From Prorocentrum cordatum (taxonomy: Eukaryota; Sar; Dinophyceae; Prorocentrales; Prorocentraceae): 48,041 bases of DNA. Every line of letters starts with the position of its first letter. The stretch's first letter is position 1. Below, one piece after another: positions 21,216 through 31,874 of the stretch. The position numbers and the translations under genes are program-made. The stretch lies in NCBI GenBank assembly GCA_963575745.1, contig CAUYUJ010007243.1, positions 1-48,041 on the forward strand, given 5' to 3'. The notes beneath the pieces were generated by a model, which was not told the origin of the DNA, searched no databases, and was given only the letters and a program-made list of their open reading frames with translations.

Positions 21216-21862
21216 TTTCGTCGTCGTCGTCTTCGCCGCCGCCGTCTTCGTCTTCGTCGTCGCCGTCCGTCCGTCCCCGCCTCGAGCGCCGCGCAGCAGC
21301 TGCGCTGCGCTGCAGCTGCGCTGCGGGGCTGCAGGGCTGCCAGGCGGCCCGCGGCAGGCGAGCTGCAGTGCCTGTCGTCGTCGTCGCCGCGTTGTTCGTC
21401 GCTCGTCGTCGTCGTCTTCGTCGCGTCGCCGTCCGTCTGTCCCCGCCTCAAGCGCCGCGCTGCAGCGGAGCTGGGGCTGCGCTCAGCTGCGAGACCAGGT
21501 GGGGCGGCTGCAGCAGGGTGCTGAGCAGCCGCTCAGTCCAGGACCACAGATACCGCGGGCGAGCCCACCTTCTCGTAGAAGAGCAGGTAGGTGTGGCCCT
21601 TGACGACGGCGACGACGAAATCGACCCGCCCGTTAGGGCCCGCCCGCCCGACTCGACCCGCCGTTAGGGTCCGCCCGACCCGACCTACCCGACCGTTAGG
21701 GTACGCGCGTGCCAACTCGATGACGCATCGTAGTTTAATGTTCCTCCATCGAGTGGTGTTTGCCGATGTATGTAATGGGAATCCAGGGTGGGTGGGGTTT
21801 GAGCACCGCGGCAGTGTGTCATCGACATCCATGTGTTTTTTCTACACGCTTTCCTGGTGGAC
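20574..21862 (+). repeat. Telomere-bounded 1.3 kb cassette, copy A
   Basis: Runs from CAACCTAAAGCATTATTAG to CTTTCCTGGTGGA, with CCCTAAA tracts on both sides. Inside are five 65 bp units around ATACCATGCGGCGCAC (20650-21030), a GTC microsatellite (21110-21270), a GCAGCTGCGCTGC segment, and a Thr/Gly-free GACCCGCCCGTTAGGG repeat near 21630-21700. Open frames are all explained by triplet repeats. Confidence 0.9.
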
Positions 21863-21987
21863 CCTAAACCCCAAACCCCAAACCCCAAACCCCAAACCCC
21901 AAACCCTAAACCCTAAACCCTAAACCCTAAACCCTAAACCCTAAACCCTAAACCCTAAACCCTAAACCCTAAACCCTAAACCCTAAA
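21863..21987 (+). repeat. Interstitial telomeric repeat
   Basis: Begins with CCCCAAA variants and continues as pure CCCTAAA to about 21985. Confidence 0.95.
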
Positions 21988-22586
21988 CAACCTAAAGCAT
22001 TATTAATTTAAATGGTAAACCAATTCTTCTGGGATGTATCTCCGCGGTGTCCGCCCTCTGCGATCCCTTGCAAAAAATACCATGCGGCGCACATGCGCCT
22101 CGGCGCGCGCGGCATCTGTTGCGACTTTCCCTATCAAATCATACCATGCGGCGCACATCGGGCCGCGGCGGCTAATTCCTAAACCTCCACCATCCCTATC
22201 GAATCATACCATGCGGCGCACCTCGGGCCGCGGCGGCCAATTCCTAAACCTCCACCATCCCTATCGAATCGTACCATGCGGCGCACCTCGGGCCGCGGCG
22301 GCCAATTCCTAAACCTCTACCATCCCTATCGAATCGCATCATGCGGCGCACTTCGGGCCGCGGCGGCTAATTCCTAAGCCCCCACCGCCCCTATCAAATA
22401 ATACCACGCGGCGCGCATCCTGTTGCGGCGGACAATTCCTAAACCTCGGGGTTAGTCGCGTTGGGGGGTGTGGAGCAACCCTGGGCTGTGGGGAGCGGCG
22501 TCCCTCGTCGTCGTCCTCCTCCCTCGCTTGCCGCTCGCCGTCGTCTGTCGTCGTCGTCGTCGCCGCGTCGTTGGCCGCTCGTCGTG

Positions 22587-22633
<47 letters not shown>

Positions 22634-23312
22634 TTTCGTCGTCGTCGTGTCGTCGTCGTCGTCGTCGTTTTCGTCGTCGTCGTCTTCGCCGCCGCCGTCT
22701 TCGTCTTCGTCGTCGCCGTCCGTCCGTCCCCGCCTCGAGCGCCGCGCTGCAGCTGCGCTGCGCTGCAGCTGCGCTGCGGGGCTGCAGGGCTGCCAGGCGG
22801 CCCGCGGCAGGCGAGCTGCAGTGCCTGTCGTCGTCGTCGCCGCGTTGTTCGTCGCTCGTCGTCGTCGTCTTCGTCGTGTCGCCGTCCGTCTGTCCCCGCC
22901 TCAAGCGCCGCGCTGCAGCGGAGCTGGGGCTGCGCTCAGCTGCGAGACCAGGTGGGGCGGCTGCAGCAGGGTGCTGAGCAGCCGCTCAGTCCAGGACCAC
23001 AGATACCGCGGGCGAGCCCACCTTCTCGTGAAGAGCAGGTAGGTGTGGCCCTTGACGACGACGACGACGAAATCGACCCGCCCGTTAGGGCCCGCCCGCC
23101 CGACTCGACCCGCCGTTAGGGTCCGCCCGACCCGACCTACCCGACCGTTAGGGTACGCGCGTGCCAACTCGATGACGCATCGTAGTTTAATGTTCCTCCA
23201 TCGAGTGGTGTTTGCCGATGTATGTAATGGGAATCCAGGGTGGGTGGGGTTTGAGCACCGCGGCAGTGTGTCATCGACATCCATGTGTTTTTCTACACGC
23301 TTTCCTGGTGGA
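21988..23312 (+). repeat. Telomere-bounded 1.3 kb cassette, copy B
   Basis: Almost identical to 20574-21862. The main differences are a longer GTC tract (22590-22690, with one extra TGTCGTC segment) and a shortened poly-G tract. Confidence 0.9.
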
Positions 23313-23402
23313 CCCTAAACCCTAAACCCTAAACCCTAAACCCTAAACCCTAAACCCTAAACCCTAAACCCTAAACCCTAAACCCTAAACCCTAAACCCT
23401 AA
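23313..23402 (+). repeat. Interstitial telomeric repeat
   Basis: Pure CCCTAAA, about 13 copies. Confidence 0.95.
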
Positions 23403-23727
23403 CGCAAGCCACGGGCGGTGCAACGTCAGTAGCCCGTGGCGCCTGGCCGAGCGATCAGCGAGTCCGCCCATGCGCGCACGCCGCACCGACGAAGCGGCGA
23501 TAGCCGCTGAGGAGGATTCGCATCCCGCGGGTATGCATCCCCGTGGGTGTGCATCTGAGAAGAGAAAGAACCCTTAACCCAAAGCCCAGCCGTAGGGTTC
23601 GCAGCGGGCCGATGTATCCCTTGGGGCTCCAAACTTATGAAAATACAGCATGCGGCGCTCTTTCGGCCGTCCGTGGGTCTGCAAAACATATGAAAATACA
23701 GCATGCGGCGTCCTTTCGGCTGGCGCA
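23403..23727. other. Region without a gene
   Basis: Contains two AAAATACAGCATGCGGCG boxes (about 23640-23660 and 23692-23712) separated by 51 bp. They resemble the ATACCATGCGG boxes of block A and the 1.3 kb cassettes. Confidence 0.5.
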
Positions 23728-23856
23728 CGTCCCAAGCGCTCCCCAGCGCTTCCAGGCGCTCCCAAGCGCTCTCAAGTGCTCCCAAGCGGTCCCAGGCGCT
23801 CCCAAGCGCTCCCCAACGTTCCCAGGCGCTCCCAGGCGCTCCCAAGCGTTCCCAGA

Positions 23857-23896
<40 letters not shown>

Positions 23897-24440
23897 AGCT
23901 CCCAAGTGCTTTCCAGCGTTTTCGGCACGTTCCCAAGCGCTCCCAAGCGCTTCCAAGCGCATGACGCTCCCAGGCGCTCCCAAGCGCTCCCGGCACGCTC
24001 CCAGGCGCTCCCTGGCGCGCTCCGCATGCTTCCACGCGCTCCCAAGCGCTCCCAAGCGCTGCCAGGCGCTCCCAGGTACTCCCAAGCGCTCCCGGCATGC
24101 TCCCAGGCGCTCGAGCATGCTCAAGCGCTCCCTGCGCGCTCCCAAGCGCTCCCTGGCGCCTCCGAGCGCTCCGGGGCGCTCCCAAGTACTCCCAGGCGCT
24201 CCGGCACGCTCCCAGGCGCTCCCGGCACGCTCCCAGCACGCTCCCCGACGCTCCCAAGCGTTCCCATGTGCTCCCAGGCGCTCCGAAGCTCCCACAGGTG
24301 CTCTCAAGCGTTCCCTGGCGCTCCCAAGTGAGTTTAAGCAGTCCGAGCGGTCCCATGGCGCCCCCAAGCGTTTGCATGCATTCGCAAGCACTCGGCAGCG
24401 CTCCCTGGCGGCGCTGCCCGGCGCTCCCCCGCCATGCAGG
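23728..24440 (+). repeat. 10 bp array, second block (diverged)
   Basis: GCGCTCCCAG/A units as at 18052-20024, with many substitutions and interruptions such as CGGCACGCTCCC. Confidence 0.85.
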
Positions 24441-24469
24441 TGCTGCCACAGCCATGCGCGCGCATCGTA

Positions 24470-24498
24470 GCGAGGGGGTGCCAGACCCACCCCCTCGC
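24470..24498 (+). repeat. Dispersed 29-nt GC hairpin, copy 4
   Basis: GCGAGGGGGTG with CACCCCCTCGC: relative to the other copies a C-G pair has become T-A on both sides, so the stem stays perfect. Confidence 0.8.
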
Positions 24499-24659
24499 GC
24501 TCCCCCTCCAGCCATGCGAAATTCGCGCCGACGGCTCGCGCGTCGAACGACGAAGCGCCGAAGCCCGCCTTCCGAAGCTCGCGCCGACAGCGTGCCTCAC
24601 ACGTGAAAACACGGCTACGGCGGCCTCTGGGGCGTACTGAGCAGCGTTCTGAAGCGTGA

Positions 24660-24872
24660 AACTACAAGCTCTGCTGCCCGCAGAAGCTTTCCAAGCGATT
24701 CAAAGCCGCAGCATGGCAAGCCTGCGTCGTCTGCGATGCGCCCAAAACCATCTTCAGCACCATCTGCCGCCAATGCCCTTCAGGAATTACGCTGCCCCGG
24801 GACATGCAAAAAAACAACTTCGCAAAAACCGCGGCCTCACGTTGCGAACCTTTCCAAGGCTCCTGGGGGTAG
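24660..24872 (+). CDS. Small ORF with two CxxC pairs (uncertain)
   Basis: A 70-residue open frame between a stop at 24657 and TAG at 24870. It reads KLCCPQKLSKRFK, ACVVCDAPKTIF and ICRQCPSG, so it has a CC pair followed by CVVC and CRQC, an arrangement like a zinc ribbon or treble-clef finger. There is no in-frame ATG before the cysteines, and no neighbour that helps. It may be an exon fragment or a remnant of a mobile element's zinc domain. I do not recognise a family. Confidence 0.35.
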   Translation, partial: NYKLCCPQKLSKRFKAAAWQACVVCDAPKTIFSTICRQCPSGITLPRDMQKNNFAKTAASRCEPFQGSWG

Positions 24873-24925
24873 TTTGGCAGGCCCTGCAGGGCCGACGTCG
24901 CTCCGAACGCTAACGCTGCCGCTGT

Positions 24926-24954
24926 GCGAGGGGACGCCCGCCCCGCCCCCTCGC
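24926..24954 (+). repeat. Dispersed 29-nt GC hairpin, copy 5
   Basis: GCGAGGGGACG with CGCCCCCTCGC; one mismatch in the stem. Confidence 0.7.
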
Positions 24955-25096
24955 GCTTCCCCTCCCCCCAAGGACTTTCTCTGGGCCGTGTGCGCTGCGA
25001 TGTCCAACCCAAGCGCTGATTCTGAGTGCGTCGGACGGCTAATGTGTTTTTCTCGCTGGCGGCAAGCTCGCGGCGTCGCTGCTGGAGCCTGACATA

Positions 25097-25120
25097 CTAG
25101 TGCCTCGGGGTTTCACGAGG
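25097..25120 (-). other. Candidate Helitron 3' end
   Basis: On the minus strand: CCTCG, loop TGAAACCC, CGAGG, then CA and CTAG, followed by T. Helitrons end in a short hairpin and CTRR and insert before T. The hairpin-to-CTAG gap is 2 nt, shorter than the usual 10-12. It lies about 110 bp beyond the end of the helicase frame, so position fits. The 5' end (TC) was not found. Confidence 0.4.
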
Positions 25121-25208
25121 TGCTACCCAGCGGAAAATGCTCGCACGCAATGGCGCGAACTACGGCATGAGTCTCGCCAGCTGCGGCGGCGTCCGCGTCC
25201 AGCCAAAT

Positions 25209-28200
25209 TCAGAAGGCCGGGATGAAGTGGTCGCGATCTACGTGTCCGCCGATCTTATAGCAGTCGGACGTGGCAACGCGGCTGAGCGCCGTGTATCCTG
25301 CCGCGGGACGCGGCCACCCGTCCAGGTAGATAGTGATGTGAAGGAATTCGTCTCCCTGGACCTTGTCGATCGTGCTCGCGTAGCCCATGCGGACGGGAAA
25401 GTACACAGCATTGTTCTTGTCGCGGTCGGTCCACAAGGTGATTGCCAACTGCTTTCCGGTCTTCGTCTTCACCCGCAGCATGCTCTCGTCCGCGTAGTAG
25501 TTCTCGACCGTGCACAGCATGCCGTTCACGAAGTCATCTTACTTTCGGACGTTCTTCGTGAGGTACAGGCGCATGCCTTTGTAGATCGGGACTTTGCTCG
25601 GCCTCGGGCGCCGGTCGGTGCGGAACTCGCCGTCGCGGTAGTTCTCGGGGTTGAGCTCCACGTCGCCGTCGAGCGTCACCAGTGGGGATTTCCGCCCGTA
25701 GATGGCCTCCACCGCCGCTTCGTTCACGGCCGTGGACCCTCTGCGCGTGCAGGTGACGATAGTTGTGTTCGGGCACTCGTCGAAGAGCTTCTTGAGATCA
25801 GCAGGCGTTGGGTCACCCTTCTTCCAGGCCTTGTGCCCGCGGCAAATACGATTGAGCGTGTCTTTGCTGGGCTTCGAGGTTCGGAGCTCGTCAAGGATAT
25901 CTTGAAAACGCTCCTCCTTGCACCTCCACGCTTCAGTGAGCTTCACGTGGTAGCACCGTGGCTTTGGCCAGGCGACGCTCTCCCATGCACGCGTCTCCCC
26001 GACGCCGGGCAGCTGGTACTTGTCTCCTAGGAAGACGAGCGTCGGCACTTGCCCAGCCACTTTCCAGAGCTTGATCATGCGCTCGAACTGCTGGCAGTCG
26101 AGGAGGGACACTTCGTCTACGACGACCAGGTCGTAGAGCGTCATGAGAGGCAGTGACTCTGTGATTGGCTCGTTGAGCTTGAATGCTGCGTGGCACGTGG
26201 CAACTTCCACGCCGTCGCCTTCGAGGTCGCTCAGCGATCCGCGCATTCGACTGGCCAGCTGCGCGGTCGGAAGCGCAAACAGAACGCGGCCGCCCTTCTC
26301 CTGTGCGCGCCGGATGCAAGCCTTCACCACTGTGGTCTTGCCCGTGCCTGGCTTCCCGAGGCAGACGATTGGCTTGTTGTTCTGGTGCGCGTTCTCCCGC
26401 GCGTCATCTGCCTCTTCCCAATCGTCGGAATGATTTGCCAGGATTGCGCGGTCCACGCTGTCGTTCATCACGGACTCGAAGAGGAGCTGCTTGTCGTTGA
26501 ATACGACAGGCGCAGCTCCTTCCGCGTCGTCGCGCGGCCGCCTGCGATTTCCAACAACAGCGGCCTCCGCATCAGCCGCGGCCTGCTCGTCGTCCTTGTT
26601 GAGGATGCCAGTCAAGTACATATCGACGAGTTTCCTCTGACCGATGACCATGCGCTGCACGTTGTCGACGAACTTCTGCGACTTGGCGCACGCCTTCATG
26701 TAGTCTACCAGGCTCCCGTCGTCGGTGAACAGATTCCAATGCTCCTCGGCAACGCGCCTCTGGTCGGAGCACAGCCGCAGCGCCGATGTTAAGTGTCGGT
26801 ACCTGCGCGGGACGAGCCTGTCGACGTCCTCAAACAACAACTGGTCCAGCGACCGGAAGGGAACGTTCATGGCTGCCCACTGGCCGTAGTAGCGGTCGTT
26901 GAGTTCGTAGACGGAGTCGACGCTGACCACCTTCTCGCCTTGCATCTTATACGACCGCGCGAACTCCTCCACCGTGGGGAAGTCCGGCTCGCCGTCCTGC
27001 TTTTCGCTGTGGTGCTTCTTCGAAAGAAACTTCTCGAAGGTCGCGGGCTGCGTGCACTCCTCCGCATCGCCCTCGCCGTCACTCACGTTGCTTCCATTGT
27101 CCACGGCCATGTCGTCCTTGAATTCGGCGCGAAGGGTGCGCCAGTAGGCGTCGAGCGTCAGGTAATCCTCGCCCTCGGCTACGAACGCACGATACCGGCG
27201 ATAGAGTGCCAGCACTAGCTCCTGCTTGTGCCTGCGCCTCAGCCACCCGGCAATGGCACCGTCGTCTGTGGTTTTTCGCAACCATTCTAGGAGGGTCGTT
27301 CCTTCGTGGCGCCAGGAGCATTCGGCACACTTGTGCACCCACTCGGGCACCTCGGCCATACCCGCGTACGGCGCAGACACCGTCCGGAATCCGCCACTGC
27401 TCGTGGAGATCTCATATTGCCTGAACTGCGCGTCGCACAGCTGGAGGATCATCTCTGGCTCGTACGGGTGGTACTCAAAGCATACGCGGCGTGCCACGCT
27501 GTCGGCGGACGCCTGGTCGTTCATCCATTCGTCGTAGCTCGAGTCTGAGAACTTCGCGACGTACTTGGAGACGTATTGTAGCAGCATGGCCTCGCCATCG
27601 CTGGTGGGCCAATCTTGATGACACGGGAGGCCGTCCATCACGTCAGCGCAATACGCTCTCATCCCACCGTCGTGGTCCTCCGTTGTGTGCTTGAGCTGAA
27701 GGATGCCGTCGGCACCGTGGACACCTGGTGGGCCGTGATAGATCGGCCACTTGCTTTCTACGTCGCCGTATTTGTTGAACTGGGAGCCGTCCACGTACCC
27801 CTTCAGATGTTCCGAGAAATGCTCGGGCTTCGTTGCGAAGAGGTGATGCTCTAGCTTCATGTTCGCCATGGCATCCTCGTCCGCGAAGAACAACACGTGC
27901 AGGTGCGGGCGGCCAGAGCCGTCGTAGCGCTTCGTGCCCTCCTTGCGGCTTCCGTCCTGGAACTCCAGCCGCGTAAATGTCTGCACGCGGACCTGCTTGC
28001 CGTCGGCATCTTTCGCGGCGAACACGTGCTTTGTCCAGCAGCGATTTCCCCGATGCAGCGCCTGCTGATTGTTCCCTGCCAACAGCCCGCGAACGGTCTG
28101 CATCAACACGTGGGACATGTGCAGGGTTTCCCCGACGGGCAAGTTCATGCGGGTCTTCAGCGACTTCTCCATCTCGTCGCGCAACCAGTCGTGGTACTTG

Positions 28201-30899
28201 AAGGACGGCTCCCAGGGCGCGATGGTGAAGAAGAGCTTCGGAAAGCCCACCTGTCGGACCAGGTCGACGAGGCCGTTGTGCACCTCCTTCCAGTACATTG
28301 GCGAGAAGGTGTGACCCTTCATGAGTACCCTCATCGGGACGTTGTCCAAGCCGAGGTTCTTCTTGGCTCCGAGCGTAGCCCACAGATTGAGGTCGTACAC
28401 GAACTGCAGCAGCACGAAGTTGGACCCGTACCCGAGCAGTGGCGACAAGCACTTGATCATGAACGACCGCTTAACGCTGGTGCGCTGGCCACTGCCTGCA
28501 GCGTCGTCGCCGTCGTCTTCCTCGTCGTCCGAGTCCGACTGGCATGGGTACTTGGCCTTGCCCTTTGTCTTCCTCGTCTCCTGGGCGTCGCGCCTCTCCG
28601 AGCGGCGCGCGTCGGACCACTGCTCGTGCGTCTCCGTCATATCCGTGCGCCAGTACAGGTGCGGCCACAGAGCGCATTCCAACCCGACTTCCTGGAGGAA
28701 GTGGTACGGGCGCTTCCGCTTTCTGTCGGGGGCATCCTCACCCTGCTTGCGAAGGAACTTGGCATGCATGTCGTGGAAGTGCTCGTAGGCGGAGTCTTCG
28801 CAGGACATGAGATAATCATGTGCCTTCCGCGCTCTACTGCGCGCTTCGCGACCTTCCAGCTCCTTGATCTTGTCCTTGACGCTCCACCGCGAGAAATAGA
28901 AAGTAATCATCTTCACCTTCTTGCGGTAGCCGTTCGGGCGCCCGGTTGAGTCGGTGGAGCGCGTCTCGGGGCCGACGTCGATCTCGATGGGCCGGAGAGC
29001 CTCCACGATCTCCTCCGACAGTCCGCGGAGAGGCCCTGGCACGTCCTCAGGCTGCGGGACGTACATCTTTCGGGCGGCGTTACAGCGACGGCAAGCGCTC
29101 TTCGAGATCTCCTCGCCGGCGTCTCGGAACATATCGATCTCGTGCATCGGGCGCGGCTGCAGGACGCCGCATTCCTTGCACATTCCCCAGGAGCCGCGCA
29201 AAGCCCAGGACTCCAGCCCCTTCGAGAGGTCGCTGAAATCCGCTGGCTCTATCGGCGGGTCCAAGGCAGGACCCTTGGGCACCTCGTCGACGCGCCCCCG
29301 CTCCTTCCGCTCGGCCTTGTCCTTGAAGAACGAATTCTCGAACTTCTTGTGGTTGTCCAGCGTGAGCTTGCGGAACTTCTTGCGAGCCTCCTTGCTGTCT
29401 TTGGGGTCCTGCATCACCAACTTCCGCTTCTGCAACTTCTCTGGCCACTTCGTGGTGCCCTTGCGCCTCGGGGCTCGTGCCGCCTGCTGGTTCTGGCGCA
29501 CCGTCTTCTTCCTCATCTGCGCGCGGTAGTTGCCCCCGAACACAGCCTTGAGGATGGCTTCTGCCTTGTCGAAGACGCTCTCGTCCTTCTCGTGGAAAAT
29601 CTGCAGCTGCTTCAACAATCCTGTTCGATTCACGCTTTGCATGCCATGCAATCTCTGCGGGTCGCACCAGCTGCACAGGTGCTTGTCAGATTTCACCACT
29701 CGCGCTGGTTGCCCTGGGTTCGTCGTGCTGAAGGGGCACATGGCATCCCCTGCGCCGCGGCAGCAGTTGTGCGGCGTGACGATGACCTTATATTCCTGCG
29801 CGGTGAGGTGCCTGCGCAGCCGCCCCAGCGCCTTCTGCTTCAGCGCAAGGTTACGAGCTTCGAACTTCTTCAGGTCTGTCATGGCCTCCTTCTTCTTGGC
29901 GGGATTGCTTGCCGCCTCCTTCATGCGAGCAGGCGTGCACCAGAGGCACTTCCCGTCGGGCGCTCGAGCACGCTGTCCAGGATGCTCTCGGGAGAACAAG
30001 CAGACGCCCTCGTCCTCCTTGCTTCTGAGCCTGCGGCCCATGGCGCGCGCCAGGCTGTATCCCTCGCAGAGGCGCCGGCGTCTGCGCCCAGCGGCCGCGC
30101 CCTCGCCTTCCGCGGGTACTGGCGGCGGCTCCGCTGCCGCTGCTGGCCCTGCTGCGGCTGCTTCCTCGTCGGGCTCCATGGCAGCAGGAATCTCCTCCTC
30201 GGCGGGCTGCGAGACCACGTTGCCCTGGTCACCCTCGATTGGCGGCGGTGGCGGCACGCCCACCTGCGAGCGCTCCGAGATTATGCCGACAGCGCGGGCA
30301 ATGAGCTGATCGCCCCTCTCGTGCATCTTCACCCGCTCCACGGCCATGTCGTAGATGCCGATGTCAAGCTTGTGCAGGTTCGCCAGGCTGTGCGCGGTCA
30401 GCTTGGACTGCTGCGGCGTCGCGCAGATGGTTGCCATGCGAATGGGAGAGCACCACTGACACTTCCCCTCGAACTTGCCCTGCGCGCGCTTGCCCTTCTC
30501 CCACGGATTGAAGCAGCACTCGATGACGATCCCGTCGTCGGTCGCAAAGCCAGAGCAGCGCCGAGGGCCCATCGCCGCGAGAGTGCGCTGAAGGTGGATG
30601 CGAAGGCTGATGCCTGCCAACGATGGCTGCCAGGTGCGCGTGCCAAGCGGTGGCGAAATCAGGCTTGGGCCAAAGCGGCAACGGAACCAACGACATCGCG
30701 ATTGATGTTGCGGTGAATAAAGGCAGATCCCAAGGCACCACATGCCTCCACCGCGACATGCTGGGACGCATCGCCAATGCATCTCGCGCCCAAAGCTCGC
30801 AAATTGCATCCGCGCTCTCCTGCATTCGCTCACAGACATTCGAACAACGGAGATAACCCTGCATGCCTTCGAGAACGGAAATTCTCTGTACGCGTGCAC
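25209..30899 (-). pseudogene. Helitron-type Rep-helicase, one in-frame stop
   Basis: One frame of about 1,896 codons with a single TAA at 25539-25541. The main part, 1,786 residues, has: three CxF...CxWC repeats (128-150, 300-321, 388-412); a CKEC/CRRC zinc ribbon (574-606); Rep nuclease motifs FFT (890-892), HLH of the HUH site (999-1001) and YVSKY (1109-1113); and an SF1 Pif1/RecD-like helicase with Walker A GKPGTGKT (1515-1522), Walker B VVVDE (1592-1596) and GDKYQ. After the stop the same frame gives the last helicase motifs (YASTIDKVQGDEF, AGYTALSRVA) to 25209. Rep, HUH plus helicase is the RepHel layout of Helitrons. The first ATG is not certain; MGPRRCSG at residue 110 is an alternative start. 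The stop is expected to remove helicase motifs V and VI unless read through. Confidence 0.85.
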
Positions 30900-30904
30900 G
30901 CTTC

Positions 30905-31215
30905 CCGACCTGCCTGCCTCTTCGCGGCAACTACTCTTTGGTATCCCATGAGCCGGGAAAGCTTCAATGACGGCTTACTGCGATGGAAAGGACATGCAAC
31001 AGACAGCCACATGGGAATGCTCACGCTATCACCGCTGATGTGCGAGGGGGCGCCAGACCCGCCCCCTCGCGCTCCCCCGCCATGCCGTCGGACACGGCGA
31101 CGACGACGGACCAGGCTAGGCTGTCTCTGCTGTCCCTGCGGTCCCTGCTGTTTTTGCTGTCACTCTCTGGTTTCTGCTGTCTCTGCTATTACATCGTCGC
31201 TCAGCTTAAATCAAG
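30905..31215 (+). repeat. Direct duplication, copy 1
   Basis: Sequence from CCTGCCTGCCTCTT to ACATCGTCGCTCAG, repeated at 31340-31650 with a period of about 434 bp. Includes AAAGCTTCAATGACGGCTTA, a 29-nt GC hairpin, and CTGCTGTCT-rich 9 bp repeats. It adjoins the start of the Helitron gene, and may belong to its 5' end. Confidence 0.8.
31042..31070 (+). repeat. Dispersed 29-nt GC hairpin, copy 6
   Basis: Perfect 11 bp stem, loop CCAGACC. Confidence 0.8.
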
Positions 31216-31339
31216 GAAGCAAATGCGCAACCTGCTGCCTCTGCTGTGTATGCTGTCTCCGCTGTCTCTGCTGCTATGTGCTGCCTCTGCTGCCGTGGAA
31301 AAGGCGACGGCGACAGTGACAGTCTCTGCGAGCTACGGC

Positions 31340-31650
31340 TGCCCCTGCCTGCCTCTTTGCGGCAATTACTCTTTGAAATCCCATGAGCCGGGCAAAGCTT
31401 CAATGACGGCTTACTGCGATGGAAATGACATGCAACAGACAGCCACATGGGAATGCTCACGCTATCACCGCTGATGTGCGAGGGGGCGCCAGACCCGCCC
31501 CCTCGCGCTCCCCCGCCATGCCGTCGGGCACGGCGACGACGACGGACCAGGCTGTCTCTGCTGCCCCTGCGGTCCCTGCTGTTTTTGCTGTCACTCTCTG
31601 GTTTCTGCTGTCTCTGCTATTACATCGTCGCTCAGTTTAACTAAAGCAAA
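31340..31650 (+). repeat. Direct duplication, copy 2
   Basis: Second copy of the 30905-31215 segment, with AAACTAAAG after the end of homology. Confidence 0.8.
31478..31506 (+). repeat. Dispersed 29-nt GC hairpin, copy 7
   Basis: Perfect 11 bp stem, loop CCAGACC, identical to copy 6. Confidence 0.8.
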
Positions 31651-31870
31651 CAAATGCGCAACCTGCTGCCTCAGCTGTGTCTGCTGTCTACCTGGCGGCG
31701 TAGAGAATGAAATAAACATGATGAAAACAAGCGCGGCAATCCACAAGAAGAAACATAGCGACCAAAGAGTGTAACACAAGTCGCTATGTCACATACGACT
31801 TAGCATGCACTGTATGCAACTGAGAATGCATGCGGCTTCTGCTTGACGCGCGCTCGCACAGACCAACGCA
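31651..31870. other. Short stretch without a gene
   Basis: Nothing recognisable. CATGCACTGTATGCAACTGA at 31804 and GAATGCATGCGG at 31825 are minor inverted boxes. Confidence 0.5.
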
Positions 31871-31874
31871 TTGC

